NCBI RefSeq assembly: GCF_017488845.2
Contig: NZ_CP083372.1
Coordinates: forward strand, 1-64,000
From: Ensifer canadensis
GTDB lineage: Bacteria > Pseudomonadota > Alphaproteobacteria > Rhizobiales > Rhizobiaceae
DNA: 64,000 nucleotides
Direction of reading: 5' to 3'
Below the pieces are notes generated by a model. It made no database searches and was not told the DNA's origin. It saw only the letters and a program-made list of their open reading frames with translations. This document shows, piece after piece, positions 1 through 8,363 of this stretch; the stretch's first letter is position 1, and each line of letters begins with the position of its first letter. A program made the translations under genes and the position numbers.

Positions 1-354
1 ATGTTCAGACTGGGCGCTGATCTTCAAGTCTACCTGCATCGCGAACCGATCGACTTCCGGGCCGGCATCAACAGCCTTGCGGTTCTGGTCCAAGAGACGA
101 TGGCGCTCGATCCGTTTGCTCCAGCGGTTTTTGCCTTCTGCAATCGCCGTCGAGACCGGATGAAGCTGCTGTTCTTCGATCGGTCGGGCTTTGTCCTTAT
201 CCTGAAGCGGTTGACCGAGGACAAGTTCAGATGGCCCCGCCGCGAGGTGCCGGTGGTTTTGCTGACGACTGAGCAACTGCATTGGATACTCGACGGCATC
301 GATATCGATGCGATGATCCGACATCCCGTGCGGCAATATCAGATCGCCGGCTGA
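1..354 (+). CDS. tnpB: IS66 accessory protein TnpB (Orf2)
   Basis: A 117-residue protein of normal TnpB length. It has the family's features: an N-terminal YLHREPIDFRAGINSL stretch, a central RRDRMKLLFFDRSGF segment (about residues 50-64) and a C-terminal DGIDIDAM motif. TnpB is needed for IS66 transposition but is not the catalytic subunit; its biochemical role is not established. It lies 53 bp upstream of the transposase gene on the same strand. The ATG at base 1 gives the usual family start. Confidence 0.92.
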   Translation: MFRLGADLQVYLHREPIDFRAGINSLAVLVQETMALDPFAPAVFAFCNRRRDRMKLLFFDRSGFVLILKRLTEDKFRWPRREVPVVLLTTEQLHWILDGIDIDAMIRHPVRQYQIAG

Positions 355-407
355 AGATGGCGAATTGAGCTGTTGACGCGGCGAAGCGGTTCAGATTCAA
401 AACTAAG

Positions 408-1994
408 ATGACTCGAACCGGCGAACCTGATGTTGCAGAGCTGATGGCGCAATTGGCGGCCAATGCTGCCGAAATCGCCGCGCTCAAAGCCGAAAAGGAA
501 GCGCTCTCGCGACGGGTCGTCAAGCTGGAAGAGGAGCTGGCACTCGCAAGGCTCCATCGCTTTGCCCCACGCAGCGAAAAGCACATTGATCGCATCTTCA
601 ACGAAGCCGAAGAGGCTGCGGACGAGGACGACAATGAGGAAGGCGATGTCGTCGATCTTCCGGACACAGGCTTGCCGCCGGTCGAAGGCACGACGGGAAA
701 AAAGCGCGGCCGCAAACCTCTGCCGGAAGACTTGCCGCGCGAGCGTGTCGAATATGACCTTCCCGACGATCAGAAGGCCTGTCCTTGCTGCCATGGCGCA
801 ATGCATCGCATGGGCGAGACCGTTACCGAGCAGCTTCATATCGAGGTCAAGGCGAAGGTCTTGCAAAATGTGCGGTTCAAGTATGCTTGCCGCCATTGCG
901 ACCGCACCGGGATCAACACGCCTGTCGTAATTGCACCGATGCCGACGCAACCCCTGCCGGGCAGCATCGCCACGGCCTCGACGCTAGCCTTCGCGCTCGT
1001 TCATAAATACGTCGACGGCACACCGCTCTACCGTGTGGCGCAGACATTCGAGCGTGCCGGTGTTCCGATCAGCCGGGGCGCTCTCGCTCACTGGGTGATC
1101 GGTTCGAGCGAGAGGCATTTGCATCGCATCTATGATGCGCTGAAACTGCGGCTTCGATCGCAGCCTCTCATTCATGGTGATGAGACGACGGTTCAGGTCC
1201 TGAAGGAAAAGGACAAGGAAGCCACCAGCACATCGTATATGTGGGCTTATCGCAGCGGCGAGGACAGTGACCAGCCAATCGTGCTGCTCGATTATCAGCC
1301 GGGCCGCGGCCAGATACACCCGCAGGCTTTCCTCGGTAACTACCGCGGCATACTGATGAGTGATGGCTACACCGCCTGGCGCACATTGGATGGCGCGACC
1401 CATGTTGGATGCATGGCCCACTCAAGGCGACGCTTCGTCGAAGCCCTCAAAACCAGAAAGAAAGGTGGCGGACCGCCGGAACAGGCGCTCAGGTTCTTCG
1501 AACAGCTCTACCGGATCGAGAGGCAGGCGCGAGACAAGAAGCCTGACGCCGGTGAAACGCAGGCCGACTGCATTCGCCGCTTCCGCCAACATCACAGCTT
1601 GCCTGTCCTGAATGCCCTAAAGTCGTGGCTCGACGACATCGCGCCGAAAGTCGCGCCGGATACCAAACTCGGCGACGCCGTGTCCTACACCCTGAACCAA
1701 TGGGATTATCTGACGCGCTACACCAGCGATGGCAGAATGCCGATCGACAACAACATTCTCGAACGTGACATCAGAGTTTTTGCCACCGGCCGGAAATCGT
1801 GGTTGTTCAGCGATAGCGTCGACGGAGCCAAGGCAAGCGCCGTTATCTATAGCCTGATGCTGACTTGCCGGGCCTGTGGCATCGACCCATTAGCCTGGTT
1901 GCGCAACGCTCTTACGGAATTACCTCAACGCGCTGTCGATGCTGAACTCGACGACCTGTTCCCGTTCAACTTCCCCAAAACGTCCAACGCATAA
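408..1994 (+). CDS. tnpC: IS66 transposase TnpC
   Basis: A 528-residue DDE transposase of full family length. It shows an N-terminal coiled-coil segment (about residues 20-50), a zinc-binding region with CPCCHGAM and CRHCD near residues 125-165, a central HGDETT motif carrying the first catalytic Asp, a second-Asp region near MSDGYTAW, and the terminal NNILERDIR segment with the catalytic Glu. No frameshift is visible, so this copy looks intact and possibly active. It differs clearly in sequence from the IS66 transposase at 57254-58873, so the two elements are different IS66 members. Confidence 0.93.
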   Translation: MTRTGEPDVAELMAQLAANAAEIAALKAEKEALSRRVVKLEEELALARLHRFAPRSEKHIDRIFNEAEEAADEDDNEEGDVVDLPDTGLPPVEGTTGKKRGRKPLPEDLPRERVEYDLPDDQKACPCCHGAMHRMGETVTEQLHIEVKAKVLQNVRFKYACRHCDRTGINTPVVIAPMPTQPLPGSIATASTLAFALVHKYVDGTPLYRVAQTFERAGVPISRGALAHWVIGSSERHLHRIYDALKLRLRSQPLIHGDETTVQVLKEKDKEATSTSYMWAYRSGEDSDQPIVLLDYQPGRGQIHPQAFLGNYRGILMSDGYTAWRTLDGATHVGCMAHSRRRFVEALKTRKKGGGPPEQALRFFEQLYRIERQARDKKPDAGETQADCIRRFRQHHSLPVLNALKSWLDDIAPKVAPDTKLGDAVSYTLNQWDYLTRYTSDGRMPIDNNILERDIRVFATGRKSWLFSDSVDGAKASAVIYSLMLTCRACGIDPLAWLRNALTELPQRAVDAELDDLFPFNFPKTSNA

Positions 1995-2150
1995 CCAAGC
2001 CGGATACCGTTACCAATCCGAAGGCGATCCATGGGTGTCGCAGGCGTCAACGTGCGGGGAAAATCGCGCTTACATCTGTGGGGCGTTTGGTCCCCGTCGT
2101 AGACGTGGCGACGTCTCAGGTTTTATCCGCAGCGATCGTCGTTCGTCCAA

Positions 2151-2615
2151 TCAGCTTTCGGGGGTGCAAATCAATGGCCGCAGCTCTTGTACGATTACCC
2201 CGACCCCGGGCGACACCATGGCGCCGGTCCAGTTGTCGGAGAAGGTCCCTCCCCCGTCGGCGGCCGAAAGCCAGATCACTTCGTTCGTCGTCAGTTCAAT
2301 TTTGACCTCACTGCCGATCGGACTGCCGGCCACCGTCTGGACGTAGTGGCGCTTGATGCTACGGCTTCGCCCGGTATGGTCCAAGAGACTGTTTTCCGGG
2401 TAGTTCAGTTTTATCTTACCTTGATCTGAGTGCGAGGAGCAGTCAGTCGATCGCTCACAGCGAATGGCCGACGAGAACGTGCATGTCCACTGCAAGCCGC
2501 TGCGCCACATGGGATTGTCCGCCGCGTTTGCAGTCGTTGTTGCCAGCAGCAGAACGGCGATAAGCGGGTGCTTTGAGATCACGATCACTCCCATCATGGT
2601 CCGGATGAACCGCAT
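2151..2615 (-). CDS. Secreted protein of unknown function
   Basis: A predicted 154-residue protein. A hydrophobic stretch (ISKHPLIAVLLLATTTANA) followed by ADNP is a good Sec signal peptide with cleavage after ANA, so the mature part is probably periplasmic. Four or more cysteines in the mature region could form disulfides. I do not recognise the family. The start is chosen at 2615 (2597 is an alternative) because a copy of the recurrent AT-rich box lies just upstream at 2638-2653; a start at 2663 would place the box inside the gene. Its place beside the KikA-like gene suggests a role linked to conjugation, but that is inference. Confidence 0.5.
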   Translation of the reverse strand: MRFIRTMMGVIVISKHPLIAVLLLATTTANAADNPMWRSGLQWTCTFSSAIRCERSTDCSSHSDQGKIKLNYPENSLLDHTGRSRSIKRHYVQTVAGSPIGSEVKIELTTNEVIWLSAADGGGTFSDNWTGAMVSPGVGVIVQELRPLICTPES

Positions 2616-2637
2616 CCCAAGCGAACAGATGAAGGAA

Positions 2638-2653
2638 GTAATTATAATTTCCC
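2638..2653 (-). promoter_or_regulatory. AT-rich box 1
   Basis: GTAATTATAATTTCCC, a divergent member of the ATTAATTATATTT family, 22 bp upstream of the assigned start at 2615. Confidence 0.4.
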
Positions 2654-2677
2654 ACGAGCGCAAGGCTGAATTATCGA

Positions 2678-2950
2678 TCAGTCCACTTTGACTTCGGCTT
2701 TTTCACCCATCATAAGCGCTTGCAAGGGGATCCTCAGATTTGTGCTAATCCGGGTGATGACCTGGAGCGAAGGGTTCGCGGAACCGTCGAGGATCTGCAG
2801 GTAGTAAGGCGATGTGATCTCGCACAGTCTCGCCATTTCCTTCTTATTGAGGCCACGCTTCTCCCGCTCGCGCTCCATGGTCATGGCCATGTTTCGCAGG
2901 ATCATCGTCCCCAGGTCAGTATCAGTTTTCTTACGCTTGCTCGTTGCCAT
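2678..2950 (-). CDS. XRE/Cro-type helix-turn-helix regulator
   Basis: A 90-residue DNA-binding protein. Residues about 33-85 form a Cro/C1-type HTH: the first helix in GLNKKEMARLC, the recognition helix in SPYYLQILDGSANPS, then a packing helix. There is no extra domain, so it is a small repressor-type protein. Its ATG lies only 3 bp from AT-rich box 2, so either the mRNA is nearly leaderless or translation starts at a later Met (residue 16 or 21). This position makes autoregulation through the box plausible. It is divergent from the KikA-like gene and is the best local candidate for a regulator of the box-bearing units, which is inference. Confidence 0.75.
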   Translation of the reverse strand: MATSKRKKTDTDLGTMILRNMAMTMEREREKRGLNKKEMARLCEITSPYYLQILDGSANPSLQVITRISTNLRIPLQALMMGEKAEVKVD

Positions 2951-2953
2951 AGG

Positions 2954-2971
2954 ATTAATTATATTTAATTG
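2954..2971. promoter_or_regulatory. AT-rich box 2, in divergent promoter region
   Basis: ATTAATTATATTTAATTG between the XRE gene (minus) and the KikA-like gene (plus). It is the closest match to the box consensus and sits 26 bp before the plus-strand start. Confidence 0.55.
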
Positions 2972-2997
2972 TCCATTGTGTCACGTGAGAGGTGCCC

Positions 2998-3513
2998 ATG
3001 CCGGTCAAAGCCAAACGAATGAACGTCGTCATTGGAATTCTTCTGTCTGTATCGCTCACCGTGTCCGGTGCTCCCGCAATGGCGAGCGAATGGGGCTGTG
3101 AAGTGTTGCTGTGCGCAGCGTCGTCCAATCCCTCGTGGCGCGGTGTTGCTTCCTGCCATCCGCCGATGAAGCGGCTGATCTCGGCGATGAAGAAGCCCGG
3201 GTTCGATTGGCCAACCTGCCCGGCTGCTGGCACAGGTTCCCCCGGCTTTGAGCGTTATGCTGCGTGCCCGAAGGGATATCAGGTGGGAAGTCGGCAAGAC
3301 CGGAACGGCTTTGGCCGAGAGCAGAACCTCTGCGTAAAGACAGTGAACATGTGCCAGGGCAGGACGCACGGCTTCTATAACTCTGATCGACAGCAAAGCT
3401 GCATACAAACGGTCTCCATATCCCGACCGCTCAAGTCAGAGCCCTATTTCTTTGACATCAAGAATGAAACCTCAGGTCAAACCGAGCGGCATTGGTTCGA
3501 GCTCCACAAATAA
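2998..3513 (+). CDS. KikA/TrbM-like exported conjugation accessory protein
   Basis: A 171-residue protein with a signal peptide (hydrophobic VVIGILLSVSLTVSG, cleavage near AMA-SEW). The mature protein starts with WGCEVLLCAAS and a following SCHPP and TCP, the cysteine pattern I associate with KikA/TrbM-type proteins found in conjugation regions. A further CPKGY, LCVK and MCQG give at least eight cysteines, so a disulfide-rich periplasmic protein is likely. The ATG at 2998 is chosen because GAGAGG lies 5 bp upstream; a GTG at 2992 overlaps that site. Family assignment is from motif recall and is moderate. Confidence 0.6.
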   Translation: MPVKAKRMNVVIGILLSVSLTVSGAPAMASEWGCEVLLCAASSNPSWRGVASCHPPMKRLISAMKKPGFDWPTCPAAGTGSPGFERYAACPKGYQVGSRQDRNGFGREQNLCVKTVNMCQGRTHGFYNSDRQQSCIQTVSISRPLKSEPYFFDIKNETSGQTERHWFELHK

Positions 3514-3546
3514 ACGCATTTTTTCGGTTAAGGAAGGTTTAAATCG

Positions 3547-3864
3547 ATGCGACACGTTAATCGCCACACCATTCTCGGCCACGTTGGAAACCTCGTGGAA
3601 CTCAAAAATGTGCTGAAGGTCAACATTGCCGCGAACCGCGAGTGGCAGGCCGATGGGGAAAAGAAAACGGCAACCGATTGGGTGCAGGTCACCATTCTCG
3701 ACAAGAAGCAGGCTGAGTGGATCACACAGAACGTAGGTTCGGGGGATCTCGTCTTTGTCGAATCGCGGATATCCAATTCCAGCTATGAGCGCGACGGCGA
3801 ACAGGTCTACACCACCGATGTCATCGCTCAGCTGTTCAACCTGGCGGCCAAAAAGGGCGCTTGA
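3547..3864 (+). CDS. ssb: Short single-stranded DNA-binding (OB-fold) protein
   Basis: A 105-residue OB-fold protein. NRHTILGHVGNLVELKN at the N terminus and WVQVTILDKKQAEWI in the middle match the beta-strands and DNA-contacting region of SSB. The usual long acidic tail of chromosomal SSB is absent, as is common in short plasmid versions. It would coat single strands during plasmid transfer or repair. AAGGAAGG about 10 bp upstream is a good ribosome-binding site. It follows the KikA-like gene by 33 bp and may be co-transcribed with it. Confidence 0.85.
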   Translation: MRHVNRHTILGHVGNLVELKNVLKVNIAANREWQADGEKKTATDWVQVTILDKKQAEWITQNVGSGDLVFVESRISNSSYERDGEQVYTTDVIAQLFNLAAKKGA

Positions 3865-3902
3865 GACGCCGTTCGCCTGTCGGGCCACCGGCCGTTCCGG
3901 TC

Positions 3903-3976
3903 GGCCGCGCTCTATGCCGATGGCACGAAGCCGGCTTTGAGCCGTCTTCGCCGATGTCGGTGACGATCGCTTGTCC
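3903..3976. repeat. Dispersed intergenic repeat A, copy 1
   Basis: GGCCGCGCTCTATGCCGATG to CGATCGCTTGTCC, non-coding, recurs at 7607-7679 with high identity over about 74 bp. It lies just after the SSB-like gene. Confidence 0.75.
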
Positions 3977-4111
3977 AGTCGGTCGCTTCGCACCCGAAAT
4001 CGAGGCCCGTCACGGGCCACATGTTTCTTCCGCCCCATGACATCGTCCCCCAGGCCGGTCAAGCGGCCCGTGAAGTCGGGTCATCTTCCGCACCAGCCCG
4101 GCTTTTGGCCG

Positions 4112-4297
4112 GGCCCGAGAAGATGCCCCGCCTTCCGCGCCACGCCACTTGACAGTCCCGATTGCCGCCGTGGGGCGGGCTTTCGCCCTCCCCCCTCTGT
4201 CCGGGGGAATGTCAGAGGCCATTCCCCCGGACAGACCGGGGAGGCTTCGCCCGACAGGACTCCCCTTCGGGAAACGGGAAGAATCAGGAGACAGACC
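4112..4297 (+). promoter_or_regulatory. Structured 5' leader of the DUF932 gene
   Basis: Leader with three hairpin elements: GGGCTTTCGCCC at 4177-4188; a perfect 15-bp stem with arms 4197-4211 and 4220-4234 and an 8-nt loop; and GGCTTCGCC at 4243-4251. ATCAGGAGAC just before the start holds the ribosome-binding site. The same order and nearly the same spacing occur before the ParB-like gene at 9574 (65 versus 66 nt between the first and last hairpin). Bases 4112-4223 also match 7681-7790. Its function is unknown. Confidence 0.6.
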
Positions 4298-5146
4298 ATG
4301 AGCATTTACACCCAGACCGCCCGCTTCGATACCGGCCGCGCCATGACCGAGACCGAGATGCGCCAGATCGCGCCGTCCATCTTTGCCGTCAGCGCCCATG
4401 AGAGCCGGTCCGAACGCTTCAAGCCGATCCCGACCATTGAGGTTCTGCGCGGCCTCATGAAGGAGGGTTTCGTGCCCGTCGGCGCCAAGCAATCGAACAG
4501 CCGCATCGAGGGCAAGGCGGATTTTACCAAGCATCTTATTCGCATGCGACGGATCGACGATGGCAAGGTCTATAATGTCGGTGATACCGTCTGCGAAATC
4601 CTGCTGAAGAACGCCAATGACGGGACCAGTGCCTATGAACTGATGGCCGGGCTGTTCCGTGTCCGCTGCCTCAATTCTCTGGTCACCCAGACCGGCACGA
4701 TCGATGCCATCAAGGTGCGCCATTCCGGCGACGTTCAGCACAAGGTTATCGAAGGCACCTACCGCGTGCTGGGCGAGGCCGAACGCACGCTTGCCGCTCC
4801 ACAGGACTGGTCAACCCTTCGGCTCAATCGGGAGGAATCCAATATTCTCGCCGATGCCGCGCATGTGCTCCGGTTTGGCGACAGTGAAGGCGAGACGAAG
4901 ACGCCGATCAAAGCCGAACAGCTGCTTCTTCCCAGACGGCATGATGACCGCACTGACGATCTTTGGACGGTTTGGAACGTGGTTCAGGAAAACGCCATTA
5001 AGGGCGGTTTGCGTGGCGTCGGCCGAGACGATCTCGGCAGGCCGCGCCGTTTGAAATCTCGCGCCGTCAACGGCATTGATCAGGATATCAAGTTAAACAA
5101 GGCGCTTTGGCTTCTGGGCGAACGGATGGCAGCGCTGAAGGCTTGA
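4298..5146 (+). CDS. DUF932 plasmid/phage-type protein
   Basis: A 282-residue protein of the DUF932 family (plasmid- and phage-borne proteins of unknown function, also called phage/plasmid-like TIGR03299). Typical features are RSERFKPIPTIEVLRGLMKE (about residues 47-66), the F-VGAKQSNSR stretch and the central ELMAGLFRVRCLNSLV segment. The start at 4298 is set by AGGAG 7 bp upstream; longer readings extend into the repeat leader and are unlikely. The gene is alone, behind a structured leader that it shares with the ParB-like gene. No function can be given. Confidence 0.85.
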   Translation: MSIYTQTARFDTGRAMTETEMRQIAPSIFAVSAHESRSERFKPIPTIEVLRGLMKEGFVPVGAKQSNSRIEGKADFTKHLIRMRRIDDGKVYNVGDTVCEILLKNANDGTSAYELMAGLFRVRCLNSLVTQTGTIDAIKVRHSGDVQHKVIEGTYRVLGEAERTLAAPQDWSTLRLNREESNILADAAHVLRFGDSEGETKTPIKAEQLLLPRRHDDRTDDLWTVWNVVQENAIKGGLRGVGRDDLGRPRRLKSRAVNGIDQDIKLNKALWLLGERMAALKA

Positions 5147-5187
5147 ACCTTCCCGCGTAAGACGTCGTCGGTAACGGCGGCGCTTTG

Positions 5188-5305
5188 CCCTCCCCTCCCA
5201 TAGCCGCCTGCGTGGTAGCTGTCCCTTGCCGCTATCGAAGCGGCGGGTCAGCTTCGAGGGGTGCCCCAAAGCCCCACCCCTCGCACTCCCTTCCCGCCCG
5301 TCGGC
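5188..5305. repeat. Dispersed intergenic repeats B and C, copy 1
   Basis: After the DUF932 gene. TGCCCTCCCCTCCCATAGCC (about 5187-5206) resembles 8312-8335. AGCTTCGAGGGGTGCCCC to CCTTCCCGCCC (about 5251-5301) resembles 7338-7391 behind the PIN gene. Confidence 0.55.
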
Positions 5306-5406
5306 GCAAAATGGCTTGCCAGATTGCTTTTAAACCAAACCCTTGAATTTCAGTTATTGCAGTTAATTGCTGCGACCTCTATATTGACCGCACAGGAGAT
5401 CAAGCT

Positions 5407-5853
5407 ATGGCCAGCCACGTCGTGAAATTTGTCGGTCTGTCGGACCGTGACAGGAGACAAGTTGCGACCCTGCCGAAACTGGCGGCAGGCGATCGCATTG
5501 AACTGCATGTCCGACGCCGCGACGGGGTGGACCAAACATTGGCGCTGCCACTGGCTGCAGCCGTTGCCATCGAGACATTGATCAATCGGCTGTCGCGTGG
5601 GGAAAATGTCGCGCTCCTCACTGAGGATCAGGAGTTGAGCCCCTCAGATGCATCCGAAATTCTCGGGATTTCCCGACCTCTTGTGGTGCTGCGGATGGAC
5701 CGGGGTGATCTACCCTTTCGCTATGTGGGCAAACACCGCCGCGCGTTGCTGAGAGACGTGTTAACGCTCAAATCCAAACTGGACACCCGTCAAAAGGCTC
5801 TTGAGGCGCTGGTAGACGATACAGAGGACTTGATCGGCACCCATGGCCTCTAA
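5407..5853 (+). CDS. Antitoxin with excisionase-type DNA-binding domain
   Basis: A 148-residue protein directly upstream of, and overlapping by 11 bp, a PIN-domain toxin gene. Residues about 78-122 (SPSDASEILGISRPLVVLRM then an RRALLRDVL helix) form a MerR/excisionase-like DNA-binding domain, as in antitoxins paired with PIN toxins. The N-terminal half is probably structural or toxin-binding. AGGAG 8 bp upstream supports the start. The antitoxin is intact while its toxin is split by an IS, so it is now an orphan that could still repress its own promoter. Confidence 0.75.
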   Translation: MASHVVKFVGLSDRDRRQVATLPKLAAGDRIELHVRRRDGVDQTLALPLAAAVAIETLINRLSRGENVALLTEDQELSPSDASEILGISRPLVVLRMDRGDLPFRYVGKHRRALLRDVLTLKSKLDTRQKALEALVDDTEDLIGTHGL

Positions 5854-5924
5854 ACCGCTTGTCGCGGTCCTTGATGCCTGCGTTCTCTATCCCTTCCATC
5901 TTCGCAACCTCCTACGACGTCGAC

Positions 5925-6341
5925 TCATAAACTTTGGCACCATATTCTTGTTGCGACGAGCTTTACGGCGGCGAGGTAGTTTTCCGGGCGCTTGTCATAT
6001 CGGGTTGCGATGCCTCGGAACTGCTTGATCCTGTTGAAGAACCGTTCCACGAGATTGCGTTGCCGATAGACCCAGCGCGAAAACACGAAAGAGCCCTTGC
6101 GATTACTCTTCGGCGGGATGTTGGCCCAGGCCTTTCGCTCGGCGGCCTTGGCCCGAATCGCATTCGTGTCATAACCCTTGTCGGCCAGCAGGATGTCCCC
6201 CTCGCCAAGCTCATCCGTCAGCGCGTCGGCTTCGGCACAATCGGCGATCTGTCCACCAGTCAGACGCAGATTGACGGGGCGACCTTCGGCATCGACGAGC
6301 GCGTGGATTTTGCTCGTAAGCCCGCCGCGGGAACGTCCCAT
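5925..6341 (-). CDS. IS5/IS427 transposase, second frame (OrfB)
   Basis: A 138-residue C-terminal part. GRSRGGLTSKIHALVD begins the catalytic core, LLADKGYDTNAIR holds the second catalytic Asp, and RNLVERFFNRIKQFRGIATR holds the final catalytic Glu. It is expressed only by frameshifting from the first frame. Both frames are undamaged, so this element may be mobile. Confidence 0.9.
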   Translation of the reverse strand: MGRSRGGLTSKIHALVDAEGRPVNLRLTGGQIADCAEADALTDELGEGDILLADKGYDTNAIRAKAAERKAWANIPPKSNRKGSFVFSRWVYRQRNLVERFFNRIKQFRGIATRYDKRPENYLAAVKLVATRIWCQSL

Positions 6342-6721
6342 GCCACCATCGTCTCCATCCCCTTTTTTCCCGTGGCCGCGTGCTGGTGAACGCGGACACA
6401 GGTCGAGTCGATCATGACGATGTCGCCATCGTAGGCCTTGGACACCGCTTCAAGAAGCCGATCCCATACCCCGGCTTTGCGCCAGCGGACGAAGCGGTTG
6501 TAACAGGTCGTCGGCGGGCCATAGCGTTCCGGAACTTCCGCCCAAGGCGAGCCCGTTCGAAACCGCCAGAGGATGCCATTCAATACCCGCCGATCATCAA
6601 CGCGGGCAACACCGCGTGGCTTGTTGGGCAACAACGGCGATATGATCGACCATTCGTGGTCAGTCAGTTCGTAGCGACGACGCGTCATCAAATGCTTCCC
6701 TATTTCGAAGCCTTGAATCAC
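6260..6721 (-). CDS. IS5/IS427 transposase, first frame (OrfA)
   Basis: A 153-residue N-terminal part of an IS5-family DDE transposase. YELTDHEWSIISPLLPNK and the following RRVLNGILWRFRTGSPW are the family's N-terminal domain, and DIVMIDSTCVRVHQHA carries the first catalytic Asp. It overlaps the second frame by about 80 bp; a programmed -1 or +1 shift would join them into one active enzyme. The tail after the overlap (GLRAKSTRSS) is the out-of-frame end. Confidence 0.9.
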   Translation of the reverse strand: MIQGFEIGKHLMTRRRYELTDHEWSIISPLLPNKPRGVARVDDRRVLNGILWRFRTGSPWAEVPERYGPPTTCYNRFVRWRKAGVWDRLLEAVSKAYDGDIVMIDSTCVRVHQHAATGKKGMETMVAWDVPAAGLRAKSTRSSMPKVAPSICV

Positions 6722-7337
6722 GGCGGCCGATAAATGCCAAGAAATTTTATGAGTTTACGCTGTAGTTCAGGCCGCTTTCGACGGTCTTTTCGATGCGCAC
6801 TGGTCCGACGACATTCACGCAGAGTGGATACGCAATCTCGCCGCAAACGCTCCGCATGTCACGGTGGATCGACTCGAGGTCACGCGCGACCGGATGAAGG
6901 ATGTTTTGCCGCAAGCCAATGTCCGTGGTTACCAATCTCTCATTCCCGAACTGGATTTGCCCGATCCGGATGACCGGCACGTCCTGGCGGCCGCCATAAC
7001 CGGAAAAGCAACACTGATCGTCAGTTGGAATATTAAGGACTTCCCTGTCGAAAATCTCCGATCGCATGGCGTGGCTTGCATCACGCCGGATGCTTTTCTG
7101 GTCGAGCTTTACGGGCAGTTTCCCGAGGCACTGATCGACAGTGTCGCTCGTGCCCGAGGCAACCTTCGCAAATCGTTGCCTTCAAGCGAAGATTTTGTTG
7201 GAGCCGTGGAACGCCAGGGTCTTGCGGCTTTTGCCGCAATCCTCCGCCAGAATACGACAAGGATCGATTGATCGGTTACTCCACAGCGACGCAGCCGGCA
7301 CGGATAAAAAACCAGTTGTCTGGGCTTTGAGCGCTGA

Positions 7338-7395
7338 TAGCTTCGCGGGGTACGGCCAAGCCCCACACTCTCGCATTTCCTTCCGGCCCACCGGG
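7338..7395. repeat. Dispersed intergenic repeat B, copy 2
   Basis: AGCTTCGCGGGGTACGGCC through CCTTCCGGCCC, similar to about 5251-5301. It follows the PIN toxin 3' end as the first copy follows the DUF932 gene. Confidence 0.55.
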
Positions 7396-7606
7396 TTTGC
7401 TCATCATCATTGACGTTCGTTGCAAGCGAGGTGTGTTCCCCTGCCCTGCCTTTTTCTGACTGTCCCGCCTACAAATGATAGGAACGCACAATCTGCCCTA
7501 TGCAAGTTCCGCGGTCTTCTCCCAGGATTTGAGGCAAGGCCTTTGTAAGTGCGTTGCGCTTTGCCGATTTGCCTACGCGAGAGATGGCGACACCAACCGA
7601 CGGGTT

Positions 7607-7790
7607 GGCCGCGCTCTATGCCGTTGGCACGAAGCCGCCCTTCAGCCCTCTTCGCCATCCCGGTGACGATCGCTTGTCCGGACCCGAGAAGACCTCCGTC
7701 TTCCGCGCCACGCGACTTGACAGTCTCGTGCGTCGCCGTGGGACGGGCATTCGCCCTCCCCCCTCTGTCCGGGGAATGTCACAGGCCATT
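7607..7790 (+). repeat. Repeat A copy 2 plus orphan leader
   Basis: 7607-7679 repeats 3903-3976, and 7681-7790 repeats 4112-4223 including GGGCATTCGCCC and the left arm CTGTCCGGGGAATG. The right arm of the long stem is degraded and no start codon with a ribosome-binding site follows. It looks like a leader that lost its gene. Confidence 0.7.
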
Positions 7791-8363
7791 ACCGCGCCTC
7801 GCCCGTATCGACCGGGCGCCGCGCGGTTCGAGGGGAGCCCTGCCCCCTCCCCTGTCCTGGATCCAGGGCCAAGGGCAGCCAGCGTGGAGTTCATTCTGTG
7901 GTATTGTTCGACTGTTTTCCAGCCGCAGTGCCGTTAGACGGCGCGTCCGCGGCCGGAGCGAGCCAAAAAGGCGAGCGCAGCCAAGCGGAGGAAACCCGCG
8001 CTCCCGCATTGCGCTGTAGGGTTTTCCGGAGCTTAGTGGAAAACGGTCGTTTTTGGCGTTTGGGTTTTTCTTGTTTCTGCCCCATGCAAACGGTGCGCAG
8101 CGTGCGGCGGCAGTCGATCCCGCCTCCCCTTCGGGCCACTATGTTGAGGCTCCTGCGGCTGCCTTTTTCCCGCTCCCTGCGCGTCGAGAATTCCCGAAAT
8201 CCCGCCTGGGAGCGGCGCTATGCTGATTTCTCCGATACTCTTCATTTTAGCCGATCGGGCCTCGTTCGTTGACACTCACACCGGCACGAACGCCGGCCAG
8301 GTCCCCCTCCCTGCCCTCCCCTCACGGCATAGCCGCTGGGGCGGGTTAGTTGGTTTCTCTGCG
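7791..8363. other. No gene recognised
   Basis: About 570 bp with no supported coding region on either strand. It holds a small inverted repeat (GTTTTCC at 8021-8027 and GGAAAAC at 8038-8044) and a copy of repeat C near 8312-8350. Confidence 0.5.

Larger units (their letters stand above)
1..2073 (+). mobile_element. IS66-family insertion sequence, left end outside window
   Basis: Contains tnpB and tnpC in the normal IS66 order. The right end is placed at 2073 because the reverse complement there begins GTAAGCGCGATTTTCC, matching the GTAAGCG start typical of IS66 terminal repeats. The window opens on the tnpB start codon, so tnpA and the left repeat are not seen. Target duplication cannot be checked. 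Confidence 0.85.
5915..6762 (-). mobile_element. IS5-family (IS427-type) element, copy 1
   Basis: 848 bp, bounded by imperfect inverted repeats that share ACTCATAAA near each tip, and flanked by a TA duplication (5913-5914 and 6763-6764). It carries two overlapping transposase frames on the minus strand. TA target choice and a frameshifted two-frame transposase are typical of the IS427 group. An almost identical copy lies at 58939-59786; the visible difference near the end is one base. Confidence 0.93.
5843..7271 (+). pseudogene. PIN-domain toxin interrupted by an IS5/IS427 element
   Basis: The 5' part (5843-5914) encodes MASKPLVAVLDACVLYPFHL with the first PIN acidic residue in LDACVLYP. 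After the 848-bp IS the frame resumes from 6765 with VQAAFDGLFDAHWSDD and runs to 7271, including the later PIN motif LPDPDDRHVLAAAI. Removing the IS and one TA rejoins the codons as HLRNLLVQAAFDG, an uninterrupted protein of about 195 residues. The toxin would be a ribonuclease if whole. The insertion must inactivate it. GC content and reading of both halves match, so the gene was intact before insertion. Confidence 0.88.

Noticed and set aside
7554..8272. Overlapping plus-strand open frames of 124-156 codons
   Set aside because: They run through the duplicated non-coding leader and repeat blocks; proline/arginine/serine-rich translations are typical of GC-rich non-coding DNA.
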